Below are positions 53,098 through 63,186 of a stretch of DNA of 64,000 nt, piece after piece; position 1 is the first letter of the stretch; every line of letters starts with the position of its first letter. Source of the stretch: Actinokineospora xionganensis (GTDB lineage Bacteria; Actinomycetota; Actinomycetes; Mycobacteriales; Pseudonocardiaceae); contig NZ_JABVED010000010.1 of the NCBI RefSeq assembly GCF_014323725.1, forward strand, positions 124,001 to 188,000, written 5' to 3'. The notes below the pieces were generated by a model. That model was not told the DNA's origin and made no database searches. It worked only from the letters and a program-made list of their open reading frames with translations. The position numbers were made by a program, and so were the translations under genes.

Positions 53098-53113
53098 CGT
53101 TTCACGTGAAACA
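53098..53113. promoter_or_regulatory. parS site 3 (one mismatch)
   Basis: CGTTTCACGTGAAACA, 15 of 16 matches, 68 bases from site 2 (start to start). Confidence 0.88.
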
Positions 53114-53349
53114 TCGAGATTCGGCAGGGGAGTGGGCCCAACGCCACCAAGCCCGCCGACAACCCGGGTCCAACTCCACCACCAGACATACCTCGACAGC
53201 CCGACAGTCAACAACGGCCAACCCGACCTGCGGGCTCGTCGCGCCCGACCACAACCCCACTCGCACACTGACTCGCCGGGCAGGCCCGGCGGGACGAACA
53301 CGAAGGGGATGGCTGGCAGGCAACTCCGACTGCCCGTCGTCGGTGAGAA

Positions 53350-54420
53350 ATTCCCTTGGCTCGACTACCCACCCCGCACGCCCGCTCCACCCCGCCACGC
53401 CCGCTACCGCTGCCGGCACCGGCACGGGGCTGGCACGGGGCCGGGCACGGGGCCGGCGACCCAGCGACCACATCCCAGCACTCGGCGCCCGGCTGCCATG
53501 TCCGACGTGCGGCCGTCAAGGGTCGACTGTCAGTCCACGCCCTCCGACTCCCGCGCCCGACGCTCAGCCCCAACCCCCAGCTCTCATCCCGCCCCAGCGC
53601 CCAGCGTCCGACTCTCGGCGCTCGGCGCCGCGCCCCACTCTCCGCGTTCAGGCACCCGGTGCCCAGCCCGGTGCGACTCTCGGCCCAGCGCTGGACTGTC
53701 CGAGATCTCGCGGCCAGCAGTCGCCCACTCCATGGTGGCTACGTGAGATCGCCGCCGATCGCAGCTCCCAGCACCGGCACCCGGCCCGCTGTACCGGCTC
53801 CCTGCGCCCGCCACCCGGCCACAGCGCCCGACGCCTGCCCGCACCTAGTATCCGAGCCCGCACCCGGCCGCCAGCTATCGGCGCTCAGCCGCCAACGCCC
53901 CAGCTCCACGCCCAGCACCCGGCTGCCGGCATCCGGCTGTCCGCACCCGCCTTCTGACTTCCAACGCGCAGCACCAATCACCCCACCCAGCACCCAGTGG
54001 TCGCAGCAGCCAACGCCCGGCCCCGCACCGAACGCCCTGCGATGCGCGCCCCGCACCCGGCACCCAACGACCCAGTACCCGACGCCCCGCACCCAGCACC
54101 CAGCACCGGGCACCGGGCACCCGGTGCCCGGTGCCCGACACCAGGGCCCAGGGCTCAGCGCCCCGCGTCCGCGTCCGCGCCCGCGCCCAGCATCCGGCGC
54201 CCAGCATGCGGGTGTTCGGTGTCCGGGTGTCCGGTGTCCGACACCCAGCATCCGGCGCCCCCGGGTGCCACGGCCTAGCACCGATCACCGCGCTGGCTGT
54301 CTGCGTCCAAGTCCCGACCACAACTCCCGACCACAGCACGCGACACTTAGCACGCGAGGCCCAACGCCGAGAGCATGCATCTGGGGCCGCCGCCCGGGAG
54401 TAGCACCGGGGGGCTAAGAG
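53350..54420. repeat. C-rich low-complexity spacer between rsmG and jag
   Basis: The 1.7 kb between rsmG and jag contains no supportable gene. About 1.1 kb of it is built from degenerate short units on the plus strand such as CCCAGCACCCGG, CGCCCAGC and GGCACCCGG. One local heptamer run (GGTGTCC type) lies around 54210-54245. The plus strand is strongly C over G, and open frames through it encode only Pro/Arg/Ala- or Gly/Arg-rich nonsense. It lies between parS sites 3 and 4. The flanks (53114-53349, 54421-54721) are less repetitive and show nothing else. Confidence 0.75.
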
Positions 54421-54721
54421 GCAGCCTCGGCCCCTGGCTGCTGGGGCCCGCTCTCCGCTCTCGACTTCCGCCCCCGCCCCAACTCCGTCGCCTCCCCGTC
54501 TCCCTTGGGTCGCGACAACACACCTCCCGCACCGGTGCCCTCACCCAAGCCGCCACCCCGTGTGGCCCCCGGCCGGATCCCGCGCAACCGCTCGACCATG
54601 TCATCGCCTGGCCGCGCCCCGGCTCGCTCCCACTGACATCCCAGCCCACGCTGCTCGACAACGCCCGCACGCGCCCAAGCGCACAACCCCAGAAAGCCCC
54701 CGCCCGGCCCACCACCGGCAA

Positions 54722-54737
54722 TGTTTCACGTGAAACA
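54722..54737. promoter_or_regulatory. parS site 4 (perfect)
   Basis: TGTTTCACGTGAAACA, an exact match to the parS consensus, next to the terminator of the jag operon. Confidence 0.95.
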
Positions 54738-54738
54738 C

Positions 54739-54773
54739 AAAGGCGCGGCCCGTCATCGACGGGCCGCGCCTTT
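54739..54773 (-). terminator. Strong terminator after jag
   Basis: A 16-base-pair perfect inverted repeat (54739-54754 with 54758-54773) with a 3-base loop, 13 bases past the jag stop. It ends the rpmH-rnpA-yidD-yidC-jag run. Confidence 0.88.
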
Positions 54774-54786
54774 CAAGCCAAACGAA

Positions 54787-55350
54787 CTACTGCGGGAAGA
54801 CCACCACACGCCGACGGGGATCTTCGCCCTCGCTTTCGCTGTGGACGCCCTTCACCGACGCCACCGCGTCGTGGACGACCTTGCGTTCGAACGGGGTCAT
54901 CGGCTGCAGCCGGACCCGCTCGCCGCTCTCCAGCACCTTCTGAGCGGTCGCCCGGCCGAGGTCGCGGAGTTCCTCGCGGCGGTCGGAGCGCCAGCCGGCG
55001 ACGTCGAGCATCAGCCTGCTGCGGGTGCCGGTCTCCTGCTGCACCGCCAGCCGCGTCAGTTCCTGCAGTGACTCGAGCACAGTGCCGCGGGGACCCACCA
55101 GCTTCTCCAGGTCCTCACCGCCGTCGATGCTCACGACCGCACGACTGGCCTCAACGTCGAGATCGATGTCGCCGTCGTAGTCGAGGATGTCGAGCAGCCG
55201 CTCCAGGTAGTCCCCGGCGATGTCGCCTTCCTGGACCAACAGCTCCTCTGTCGACCCACGCCCGCTGTTCTCGGTCGTACCCTCGGCCGGGGCCTCCCCG
55301 CCCTCAACCTCGACAACGGTCTTCTCGGACTCCTGCACCGTCTCCGGCAC
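54787..55350 (-). CDS. jag: Jag/KhpB RNA-binding protein
   Basis: A 187-residue RNA-binding protein with a KH-like domain (about residues 85-120; GGEDLEKLVGPRGTVLESLQ) and an R3H domain (about 125-187; RREELRDLGRATAQKV, then PMTPFERKVVHDAVAS). The N-terminus is acidic and lacks the Jag-N domain seen in firmicutes. It forms RNA-binding complexes with KhpA and affects cell elongation in other species. It follows yidC by 29 bases, the fixed order. Confidence 0.93.
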   Translation of the reverse strand: MPETVQESEKTVVEVEGGEAPAEGTTENSGRGSTEELLVQEGDIAGDYLERLLDILDYDGDIDLDVEASRAVVSIDGGEDLEKLVGPRGTVLESLQELTRLAVQQETGTRSRLMLDVAGWRSDRREELRDLGRATAQKVLESGERVRLQPMTPFERKVVHDAVASVKGVHSESEGEDPRRRVVVFPQ

Positions 55351-55379
55351 GGTTTCTCCTCTCCAGGTCCAGCAACGCC

Positions 55380-56411
55380 TCAGCGGTTCTTGCGACCTGA
55401 CTTCTTGCTACGGGATCGGTCTGAGATCAGACCGGGAATCTCGGTGCCGTTGTCGGCGGGCGGTTCCGGCGTGGCGGCCGGCTTGTCGGCGGCAGGCTTC
55501 GCGGTCGACGCGCTCGAAGCAGTCGAAGCGCTCGAAGCGGTCGGGGACGACGCGGCCGGACGCTTCTTGGCCGCGGGCTTCTGGCCGGGCTTCGGCGCGA
55601 GAGCGTTGCGCTTCTCGATGACCGCGGCCTTCTTCTCCTCTTCCTCCGCGTCGATCTTGCGGTACACGAAGTGCTGCTGCGCCAGCGTCCAACCGTTGTT
55701 GCTCAGCCAGTACATGAGCAGACCGATCGGGAAGAAGAAGCCACCGACGAGCACGCCCAGCGGGAACATGTACAGCGTCAGCTTGTTCATCATCGCGGTT
55801 TGCGGGGTGGCCGACTCCGGGTTCTGCCGGGCCACCGAGTGCCGCGCGGTGAGGTGGGTAAGGATGCTCGCCGCGATCATCAGCGGGACAGCGACGAGGA
55901 TGACCGAACCCCGGGAGACCTCGAACCTCGCGAGCTCCGCGGCGGGCTCAGTGATCCAGTTGCCCAGCCGCGCGCCGAAGAGGTCGGCGGCAAGGTAGGA
56001 GCTGACGCCGCGCTCGTCGAAGAAGTAGTTCTCCGTCGGGCTGTTGCCGAACGAGCGGAGCACGTGGAACAGGCCGAGGAAGACGGGGATCTGCAGCAGC
56101 ATCGGCAGACAGCCGCCCAGCGGGTTGACGCCGTGCTGCTGCTGCAGCTTCTGCATCTCCTGCTGCATCTTCGGCTTGTCGTTCTTGTACTTCGTCTGGA
56201 GCTTCTTGATCTCCGGCGCGAACTCCTGCATCTTCCGCATGGAGCGCACTTGCTTGACCGTGGGCTTGTACATGATCGCCCGCAGCGTGAAGACCAGGAA
56301 CACGATGCCCAGCGCCCAGGAGACGGCGCTCGCCTCGCCGAACACGTGGCCGAAGACCCAGTGCCAACACCAGAGGATGAAGGACACCGGGTAGTAGATG
56401 AAATCGAGCAC
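55380..56411 (-). CDS. yidC: Membrane protein insertase YidC (Oxa1 family)
   Basis: YidC inserts and folds membrane proteins with or without SecYEG. The 343-residue protein has the five-helix Oxa1 core without the large periplasmic domain of proteobacteria. Residues include KMQEFAPEIKKLQTKYK, QQHGVNPLGGCLPMLLQIPVF and a C-terminal membrane pair before LAQQHFVYRKI. The last 85 residues are a Lys/Ala/Pro-rich cytoplasmic tail. The GTG has GAGGAG 6 bases upstream and starts 3 bases after the yidD stop. Confidence 0.95.
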   Translation of the reverse strand: MLDFIYYPVSFILWCWHWVFGHVFGEASAVSWALGIVFLVFTLRAIMYKPTVKQVRSMRKMQEFAPEIKKLQTKYKNDKPKMQQEMQKLQQQHGVNPLGGCLPMLLQIPVFLGLFHVLRSFGNSPTENYFFDERGVSSYLAADLFGARLGNWITEPAAELARFEVSRGSVILVAVPLMIAASILTHLTARHSVARQNPESATPQTAMMNKLTLYMFPLGVLVGGFFFPIGLLMYWLSNNGWTLAQQHFVYRKIDAEEEEKKAAVIEKRNALAPKPGQKPAAKKRPAASSPTASSASTASSASTAKPAADKPAATPEPPADNGTEIPGLISDRSRSKKSGRKNR

Positions 56412-56414
56412 GGA

Positions 56415-56741
56415 CTACTCCTCGGCAACATTCGGTTCGGCCGGGTTGGTGGACCCGGACTCGTTCTTCGGCTTTCGGGGCGGCACGGGGTCGAGGCCAC
56501 CTGGGTGCCACGGACCACACCGCAACAGTCTGCGTAACGCGAGCCACAAGCCGCGCACAGCACCATGGACGGTCAGCGCCTCGACGGCGTACGCGCTGCA
56601 GCTCGGATAGAAGCGGCATGCGGGCGGGAGCACCGGCGAGATCCACCGCCGGTAGACGTGCACGGGAACCAGCAGCACGCGCGCGACCGGGCCCGGACGA
56701 TCGGTCGCGACGTCGCCGCGTACCGCCGTTGCCTGTTTCAC
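56415..56741 (-). CDS. yidD: Membrane protein insertion efficiency factor YidD
   Basis: A 108-residue protein of the YidD family (DUF37) with [36 protein letters not shown] and [16 protein letters not shown]. YidD aids YidC-dependent insertion at the membrane surface. It starts with GTG in a GTGA overlap with rnpA and ends 3 bases before yidC, so translation of all three is likely coupled. Confidence 0.95.
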   Translation of the reverse strand: MKQATAVRGDVATDRPGPVARVLLVPVHVYRRWISPVLPPACRFYPSCSAYAVEALTVHGAVRGLWLALRRLLRCGPWHPGGLDPVPPRKPKNESGSTNPAEPNVAEE

Positions 56742-57139
56742 CGGTCACCACCACTGTCATCCGCGACCAGTCGCAGCTTGCGGATCGCGGCGTCGAAGTC
56801 CTGGCCGAGTTCGGCGCTCGTCGCGCCTGCTGCCGGAGGAAGAGCTCTAACAACCAACGCGGTACCGAGCGGGAGAGTTCCGAGCCGGGCGCCCACGAGG
56901 TGCCGAAGCCTGCGTGCGACGCGGTGGCGGACCACCGCGTTTCCGACCGCCTTGCTCACGACAAAACCGACCCTCGGCGGCACGGTGTTCCGCTCCGCAC
57001 AAGGGTCGGCTTCGGTAGTCGCTTGCATCCGCTCCGTCATGGCATGCACCACGAGGCGGGGACGTCCAGCACGGCGACCTTTCCGGGTCACCCGTTGGAA
57101 GTCCGCGCTGCTGGTCAGCCGAGCGGCCGCAGGGAGCAC
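56738..57139 (-). CDS. rnpA: Ribonuclease P protein component
   Basis: The protein subunit of RNase P, which processes tRNA 5' ends with the RNA subunit. The 133 residues are rich in Arg. The N-terminal [20 protein letters not shown] and the RNR-type signature [20 protein letters not shown] are clear. GTG start 12 bases after rpmH. It overlaps yidD by 4 bases. Confidence 0.94.
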   Translation of the reverse strand: MLPAAARLTSSADFQRVTRKGRRAGRPRLVVHAMTERMQATTEADPCAERNTVPPRVGFVVSKAVGNAVVRHRVARRLRHLVGARLGTLPLGTALVVRALPPAAGATSAELGQDFDAAIRKLRLVADDSGGDR

Positions 57140-57151
57140 GGCGGCCTGGAA

Positions 57152-57289
57152 TCAGGCCGACAGCTCTTTGCGGCCCTGCCGACGACGGGACGCGATGATC
57201 GCGCGGCCCGCGCGGGTCCGCATACGCAGACGGAAGCCGTGGGTCTTGGCCCGACGACGGTTGTTCGGCTGGAAGGTGCGCTTGCTCAC
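57152..57289 (-). CDS. rpmH: 50S ribosomal protein L34
   Basis: A 45-residue, highly basic ribosomal protein: [20 protein letters not shown], then [20 protein letters not shown]. The start is the GTG at 57289. The open frame continues far upstream through the dnaA gene on the opposite strand, but that extension is not coding. It is first in the rpmH-rnpA-yidD-yidC-jag operon and divergent from dnaA. Confidence 0.96.
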   Translation of the reverse strand: MSKRTFQPNNRRRAKTHGFRLRMRTRAGRAIIASRRRQGRKELSA

Positions 57290-57433
57290 GGCTCGTTCTC
57301 CCGATACTTGCTGGCCAGGTGGTTCCGGCTGAGTTCTTGTCTCGCGCCCCCTGCCGGGCACGGCTGGACGAACTCGCGCGACAACCAGTGACGGGCACGC
57401 AGAACTCGCCCGCCGCAAGCGGGAGACCTTATG

Positions 57434-57462
57434 AGGGTACGCATTGGTTCCCGCCGGGCCAA
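57434..57462 (-). promoter_or_regulatory. rpmH promoter
   Basis: On the minus strand, -35 TTGGCC (57457-57462) and -10 TACCCT (57434-57439) are separated by exactly 17 bases. The leader to the rpmH GTG is about 140 bases. Confidence 0.6.
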
Positions 57463-57693
57463 ACCCGGGGCCTGTCGTCGACGCGGGGCGACCGCTCGGC
57501 GACACGCCGATGTCGTCCACATTGTTGCCTGCGACCTCGTCTTGTGGCATCGGGCCCGCCTTGTTAGCGTGCGTTCCCTTGGCTGGACGGACGGGGAATG
57601 GGAGCCCTGCTGAGCCGTCGTCGCCGAGCCACTGAGTACCGTGAACCCCCCACCGGGGTTTCCTCTGCGGTTCGCCGTACCTTCGTGCACAGT

Positions 57694-57713
57694 TGTGGAC
57701 AACCCTGTGGATG
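57694..57713. promoter_or_regulatory. DnaA boxes in the dnaA promoter region
   Basis: TGTGGACAA (57694-57702, exact reverse complement of TTGTCCACA) and the weaker TGTGGATGC (57705-57713), 70-90 bases before the dnaA start. They suggest autoregulation by DnaA. The rest of the 495-base rpmH-dnaA spacer shows only the rpmH promoter. Confidence 0.7.
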
Positions 57714-57784
57714 CACGTTTGACGGCACCCGCGGACGGGACCAGCCTTGGACCACAAGCCGACGAGGGGAGGGGAGCGGCACCG

Positions 57785-59341
57785 ATGTCCGACAATCAGC
57801 TGAATCTGGCTGTGGTCTGGGAACAAGTAGTTCGAGAGCTGTCCGCGGGCACACTGTCCCCGTCGCAGCGCGCCTGGATGCGCATGACCCGGCCGATCGG
57901 ACTTCTCGACGGGACCGCTCTGCTGTCGGCGCCCAGCGACTTCGCCAAGGAAGCCATCGAGCGCGCCCTGCGCGAGCCGATCACCGAGGCCCTGTCCCGC
58001 CGACTTGGCCGTGCCGTGTCGCTGGCCGTCAAGGTCGACGTCGCGCTGGCGCCGCCGAAGCCCGCCCCGCCGGTGCCGCACAACCCCGCTCTCGACCAGA
58101 CCGTCGACGGCCAGGACGCCCCGATGGCCGTGGCCGTCGAAGCGCCGCCCGCCTCGCAGTACGCGGGCGAGGCCGAGGACGACGGTGAGGAGGTCGACGA
58201 GGAAGGCGACGCGCTCGCCACGGTCCACGAGATCTGGCCCACCTTCACCGGCCAGCCCACGACCAGCGGCCAGCCCTTCACCGCCCCCGCGCAACCACAG
58301 ACTTCGAAGACCAGACTGAACGAGAAGTACACGTTCGACACCTTCGTCATCGGCGCGTCCAACCGCTTCGCGCACGCGGCCTCGGTCGCCGTCGCCGAGG
58401 CGCCCGCCCGCGCGTACAACCCGCTGTTCATCTGGGGCGAGTCCGGTCTTGGCAAGACCCACCTGCTCCACGCGGTCGGCCACTACGCGCAACGCCTGTT
58501 CCCCGGGATGCGCGTGCGCTACGTGTCGACCGAGGAATTCACCAACGACTTCATCAACTCGCTGCGCGACGACCGCAAGGTGGCTTTTCAGCGCCGCTAC
58601 CGCGACATCGACGTGCTGCTGGTCGACGACATCCAGTTCCTCGAGGGCAAGGAAGGTACTCAGGAAGAGTTCTTCCACACCTTCAACACCCTGCATAACG
58701 CGAACAAGCAGATCGTCGTCTCCTCCGACCGTCCCCCCAAGCGCCTCGAGACGCTGGAGGACCGGCTTCGGACGAGGTTCGAGTGGGGCCTGATCACCGA
58801 CATCCAGCCCCCCGAGCTCGAGACCCGCATCGCCATCCTGAGGAAGAAAGCCGCGCAGGACCGCTTAGCCGCACCCGCCGAGGTCCTGGAATTCATCGCC
58901 GCGCGCGTCGAGGCGAACATCCGCGAACTAGAAGGCGCACTCATCCGGGTGACGGCGTTCGCCTCGCTCAACCGCCAGCCGGTCGACGTCACCCTGGCCG
59001 AAATCGTCCTACGCGACCTCATCCCGGACTCGCAGGCCCCGGAGATCACCGCGCCCACGATCATGGCCGTGACCGCGGAGTACTTCGGTGTCTCCATCGA
59101 CGACCTCTGCGGCCCAGGCAAGACGAAAGCGCTTGCGCAAGCCCGCCAGATCTCCATGTACCTGTGCCGGGAGCTCACGGACCTGTCGCTGCCGAAGATC
59201 GGACAGACTTTCGGCGGCCGCGACCACACCACGGTCATGCACGCGGACAAGAAGATCCGCAAGGAGATGGCCGAGCGACGGCGCATCTACGACCAGGTCC
59301 AGGAACTGACCTCCCGCATCAAACAGCGCGCTCGCGCCTGA
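57785..59341 (+). CDS. dnaA: Chromosomal replication initiator DnaA
   Basis: DnaA binds oriC boxes, melts the origin and loads DnaB. The 518-residue protein has domain I (about 5-90), an acidic/Pro-rich linker domain II (about 100-175), an AAA+ domain III (Walker [18 protein letters not shown], Walker [12 protein letters not shown], sensor region [20 protein letters not shown]) and a DNA-binding domain IV with the signature [15 protein letters not shown]. The ATG at 57785 is used; the frame is open further upstream through the DnaA boxes, which are probably not translated. Confidence 0.97.
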   Translation: MSDNQLNLAVVWEQVVRELSAGTLSPSQRAWMRMTRPIGLLDGTALLSAPSDFAKEAIERALREPITEALSRRLGRAVSLAVKVDVALAPPKPAPPVPHNPALDQTVDGQDAPMAVAVEAPPASQYAGEAEDDGEEVDEEGDALATVHEIWPTFTGQPTTSGQPFTAPAQPQTSKTRLNEKYTFDTFVIGASNRFAHAASVAVAEAPARAYNPLFIWGESGLGKTHLLHAVGHYAQRLFPGMRVRYVSTEEFTNDFINSLRDDRKVAFQRRYRDIDVLLVDDIQFLEGKEGTQEEFFHTFNTLHNANKQIVVSSDRPPKRLETLEDRLRTRFEWGLITDIQPPELETRIAILRKKAAQDRLAAPAEVLEFIAARVEANIRELEGALIRVTAFASLNRQPVDVTLAEIVLRDLIPDSQAPEITAPTIMAVTAEYFGVSIDDLCGPGKTKALAQARQISMYLCRELTDLSLPKIGQTFGGRDHTTVMHADKKIRKEMAERRRIYDQVQELTSRIKQRARA

Positions 59342-59823
59342 AGCCGCTGAACGCCCGCCTGCAAACCCGCGGCGTGGCTGACGGCCGCGCCCGCCCCTGC
59401 GGGCACCGATACCTGTCCCTGTTCACCGGAGATGGGCGGTCGAGGCGATAGAACGCACCTAAACACAAGGCTGGCAACACCCGGCCCTTCGACGATCACT
59501 GATCGCGAAGGGCTTAAGTGCTTTGCCCAGACCACAACCGACGGCGCACACCCGGCAAGACCGCGCGACCAGCCGGCACAAGCGAGCAACCAGCAAGCCT
59601 GAGTTCCGCATGCCCGAGCGATCGGGACACGGGGTTTGAGCACGCCCGTTCTCGGCACGCCCGGCTTCGGAGACCCGATTCGTGCTGCCCGAGTTCACGT
59701 CGACACGTTCGGCATGCCGAAGTCCGGCAACGGACCCCGGCGAACACGAGCAGTTCGGCACGCGCAGCGCGCACGGGTCACCACGGGCAATCCGGATCGG
59801 GACCAGCGAGCGAATCGGCGGCG

Positions 59824-59862
59824 ATCAGGTTCGGCGATCAGGTTCGGCGACAAGGTTCGCTG
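59824..59862 (+). repeat. Tandem 13-mers in the dnaA-dnaN spacer
   Basis: ATCAGGTTCGGCG occurs twice in tandem (59824-59836, 59837-59849), with a diverged third copy to 59862. Many further TTCGGC/GCCGAA cores lie within 59640-59940. The function is unknown. The part of the spacer from 59342 to about 60640 holds no gene that I can support. Confidence 0.65.
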
Positions 59863-60659
59863 GCCGGCTCGGGTTCGGCGACCAAGTTCGGCAGTCGGGT
59901 CGGCAGTTCGGCATCGCGAACGAGCGCGGTCGTCGAGATTCGACAGTCGAGCGCGGAGATGGGTTGGCCGCAGCTGCCTGATCGAGACGGCCTGTTCCGA
60001 TCGGCGGCCTACGACAACCGGTAGTCGGCGGGCTTGAACCGAGTCGGACCGCGGCCGCCGTGCAGCGAGTTGGTTCGGCGCACGTTCGTGGGTTCGCGAC
60101 ACGTGCTGTCGAGCCGATGCCCGCAGCGGGCGGCGACTCGCGTGCCACTGCTGTCCGCGGCCGTCGGCAACGTGTCCGCGTCGTGCGTGGTTCGGTCGGC
60201 GGCCGCGGTGTCACGCCGCGCCCGCCGGCGGAGGTACGGGTCGAAGCAGCAGTGGGCGAGGCCGAACGGGGGCGCCCGCGGTGGCAGCCGGATCGTCGGC
60301 AAACGAGATGGCACTCCAGTGAGGAGGGAGGTGGACATGCGCCGAGAGGTCGGCATCCCTCGACCCCGCCGAGCGAGCCGCGGCGGCGCCGGTACTTCCA
60401 CCCTCCCCGCGCGCACCCATTCACAACTTTATTGCCGCCGTGGACGCCCGCCCACATCCCCAGAAAACTTCGCCCGATCCGCTCGCCCGCGACCCCATCA
60501 CCCGCACCGGCCGAGTCGCTCGGCGCAGGCGTCGCCACCCGTTCAGACCTCCGAATCCGCCCGTTCGCATCTTTTCTGGGGCGGTGGAGCGTCCATCCCC
60601 ACCCCCAGAAACCCCGCGCGGGTCGAAAATGACGTGGTCTGCGTCACCGAAACGGGGGA

Positions 60660-60960
60660 TTTGCCTGTGTACAACCCTGTGGGTGGCGGAACGCCTGCCT
60701 GGGCACAACTCGACCAACATCTGGGGACGGATCTGTGGACAACTTGGGCCCCCTGTGGACGAAACTGGGGGTCGCCGAAACCATCCACCGATGGCCCGAT
60801 CTGTCCACCGGTCCAACCCCAGGCTTGCCCACAGGCCGGCACGGCCCCGGACCTGCGTCAACGGGGGTTGTCCACACAATCCACAGCACCTATTACTACT
60901 GCTGTCTTTGTTCTCCCTAGAGGAAAAGAAAAAGCTAGAAACAGGGGGCGGCGAAATCTG
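60660..60960. other. Chromosomal replication origin oriC
   Basis: This lies between dnaA and dnaN, the standard actinobacterial position. DnaA boxes and close variants are clustered: TGTGTACAA 60666-60674, TGTGGACAA 60734-60742 (consensus), TGTGGACGA 60754-60762, CTGTCCACC 60801-60809, TTGCCCACA 60825-60833 and TTGTCCACA 60868-60876 (consensus), in both orientations. They abut the most A/T-rich stretch of the spacer (about 60876-60950), a likely unwinding element. Confidence 0.8.
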
Positions 60961-61115
60961 GGGACAGCTCGCTCCACGGCCTCCCGCCGCCACACCGCCC
61001 CGGATGACGCGGACGCGGATCACGCTCTACGGTTGGGCCCTACAGCGTGGACAGCTCGACGGACCCGCCTCGCAGGATCGGTGAGGGGGACCGGTCGGGC
61101 CTGGAAAGGACTCCC

Positions 61116-62249
61116 ATGAAGATCCGCGTCGAGCGCGACGGCCTGGCCGACGCCGTCGCCTGGGTCGCGCGCAGCCTCCCGTCCCGGCCTCCCGTTCCCG
61201 TCCTTGGCGGGGTTCTTCTCGATGCCGGTTCAGCCGACGGCTCCGAAGGACTCACCGTCTCCGGTTTCGACTACGAGGTGTCGGCCACGGTCGGCATCCC
61301 CGCGACGGTCGCCGACGGTGGACGGACTCTCGTGTCCGGCAGGCTGCTCGCCGACATCACCAAATCCCTCCCCGCCCAGCCCGTCGAGATCTCGGTCGAC
61401 GGCTCGCGGGTCGCCATCGCGTGCGGCAACGCGAAGTTCAGCCTGCCGACCATGCCGGTGGAGGACTACCCGCAGTTGCCCGCGATGCCACAGCACGCGG
61501 GTGAACTCGCGGGTGAGGTCTTCGGCCAGGCGGTCAGCCAGGTCGCGGTCGCGGCGGGCAAGGACGACACCCTCCCGATGCTGACCGGCGTCCGGGTGGA
61601 GATCGCCGGCGACAAGCTAACCCTCGTGGCGACCGACCGCTTCCGGCTCGCGATGCGTGAGTTCGAGTGGAAGCCGTCCGGCGACGTCGAGGACGCCGCG
61701 GTGCTCGTGCCCGCGCGCACCCTGGCCGAGGCGGCAAAGGCGCTCGGCAGTTCAGGACGCACGGTCGAGCTCGCGCTCTCGCCCGGTGACGGCCTGCTCG
61801 GCCTGTCCGGTTCCGGCCGCCGCGCGACGACCCGGCTGCTCGACGCCGAGTTCCCGCGGTACCGCCAGCTCCTTCCGTCCGAGCAGACGTCCGCGGCGAT
61901 CATCTCGGTCGCTCCGCTCGTCGAGGCGATCAAGCGCGTGTCGCTCGTCGCCGAGCGCGGGACGCAGGTGCGGCTCGAGTTCTCCGACGGCGGCCTGCGC
62001 CTGTCAGCCGGTGGCGACGACGAGGGCAGCGCCGAGGAAGAGCTGCCCGTGGACTTCACCGGCGACCCGGTCACCATCGCGTTCAACCCGGGCTACCTGC
62101 AGGACGGCCTGGCCGCGCTGCACTGCGACCGCGCCGAGCTGTCGTTCACCACGCCCAACCGCCCCGCGCTGATCAAGCCGGTCGGCGAGGACGGCGAGGT
62201 CACCCCCGGCTACCTCTACCTGCTCATGCCGGTCCGCCTCCCGGGCTGA
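61116..62249 (+). CDS. dnaN: DNA polymerase III beta subunit (sliding clamp)
   Basis: The ring-shaped processivity clamp for the replicative polymerase. The 377-residue protein shows the three-domain beta fold: N-terminal [20 protein letters not shown], central [15 protein letters not shown] and [11 protein letters not shown], and C-terminal [10 protein letters not shown]. The ATG at 61116 has GAAAGGA 5 bases upstream. It is followed 25 bases later by gnd and then recF. Confidence 0.97.
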   Translation: MKIRVERDGLADAVAWVARSLPSRPPVPVLGGVLLDAGSADGSEGLTVSGFDYEVSATVGIPATVADGGRTLVSGRLLADITKSLPAQPVEISVDGSRVAIACGNAKFSLPTMPVEDYPQLPAMPQHAGELAGEVFGQAVSQVAVAAGKDDTLPMLTGVRVEIAGDKLTLVATDRFRLAMREFEWKPSGDVEDAAVLVPARTLAEAAKALGSSGRTVELALSPGDGLLGLSGSGRRATTRLLDAEFPRYRQLLPSEQTSAAIISVAPLVEAIKRVSLVAERGTQVRLEFSDGGLRLSAGGDDEGSAEEELPVDFTGDPVTIAFNPGYLQDGLAALHCDRAELSFTTPNRPALIKPVGEDGEVTPGYLYLLMPVRLPG

Positions 62250-62274
62250 CCCGCGACCGGAGGAGATTCCACAC

Positions 62275-63186
62275 ATGCAGCTCGGACTGGTCGGCCTGGG
62301 CAAGATGGGCTTCAACATGCGCGAGCGTCTTCGCGCAGCGGGCCACGATGTCATCGGGTACGACCGCAACCCCGAGATCAGCGACACCGAGTCGCTCGCC
62401 GACCTCGCGGCGAAGCTCGACGCGCCGCGAGTCGTGTGGGTCATGGTCCCGGCGGGCGAGCCGACCCGGCAGACGGTCGCCGAACTGGGTGAACTGCTCA
62501 GCGACGGCGACCTGGTGATCGACGGCGGCAACTCGCGTTTCACCGACGACACGGTCAACGCCGATCTCCTCGCCAAGAACGGGATCGGCTACCTCGACTG
62601 CGGGGTGTCCGGTGGCGTCTGGGGCAAGGACAACGGCTACGGCCTGATGGTCGGCGGCGCCGAAGCCGATGTCGAGCGGGCGATGCCGATCTTCGACGCG
62701 CTGCGTCCGGAGGGTCCGCGTGAGGAAGGCTTCGCGCACGCGGGCGCCGTCGGCGCGGGCCACTTCGCGAAGATGGTCCACAACGGCATCGAGTACGGCC
62801 TGATGCAGGCCTATGCCGAGGGCTACGAGCTGCTGACCGCCGCGGAAGCCGTCACCGACGTCCCCGCGGTGCTCAAGGCGTGGACCCGGGGCACCGTCGT
62901 GCGGTCCTGGCTGCTCGACCTGCTGGTCAAGGCCCTGGATGAAGACCCGGGCCTGTCCGAGCTGACTGGCTACGTCGAGGACTCCGGCGAGGGCCGGTGG
63001 ACCGTCGAGGAGGCGATCAACCACGCGGTTCCCGCGCCGGTGATCTCCGCCGCGCTGTTCGCCCGGTTCGCGTCCCGGCAGGCCGACTCGCCCGCGATGA
63101 AGGCTGTCTCGGCGCTGCGGAACCAGTTTGGCGGGCACGCGGTGCACAAGGCCGGACCGACGTCCGGGGCAGGCGAAGTGAAGTAG
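62275..63186 (+). CDS. gnd: 6-phosphogluconate dehydrogenase, decarboxylating (short type)
   Basis: It oxidises 6-phosphogluconate to ribulose 5-phosphate in the pentose phosphate pathway. The 303-residue protein is of the shorter, YqeC/GntZ-like group. It has the nucleotide-binding [16 protein letters not shown], the catalytic [10 protein letters not shown] and [12 protein letters not shown], and the substrate-binding [20 protein letters not shown] precedes the ATG. Its place between dnaN and recF is typical of Streptomyces and Pseudonocardiaceae but not of mycobacterial species such as M. tuberculosis. The stop shares one base with the recF start. Confidence 0.93.
   Translation: MQLGLVGLGKMGFNMRERLRAAGHDVIGYDRNPEISDTESLADLAAKLDAPRVVWVMVPAGEPTRQTVAELGELLSDGDLVIDGGNSRFTDDTVNADLLAKNGIGYLDCGVSGGVWGKDNGYGLMVGGAEADVERAMPIFDALRPEGPREEGFAHAGAVGAGHFAKMVHNGIEYGLMQAYAEGYELLTAAEAVTDVPAVLKAWTRGTVVRSWLLDLLVKALDEDPGLSELTGYVEDSGEGRWTVEEAINHAVPAPVISAALFARFASRQADSPAMKAVSALRNQFGGHAVHKAGPTSGAGEVK

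Noticed and set aside
53106-54417. Open frames of 180-350 codons in the rsmG-jag spacer
   Set aside because: Products are low-complexity Pro/Arg/Ala or Gly/Arg/Cys strings reflecting the C-rich repeats; no start signals or homology features.
59458-60632. Several overlapping frames in the dnaA-dnaN spacer
   Set aside because: Arg/Gly-rich shadow frames on both strands with no codon bias or motifs; the region is the origin spacer.
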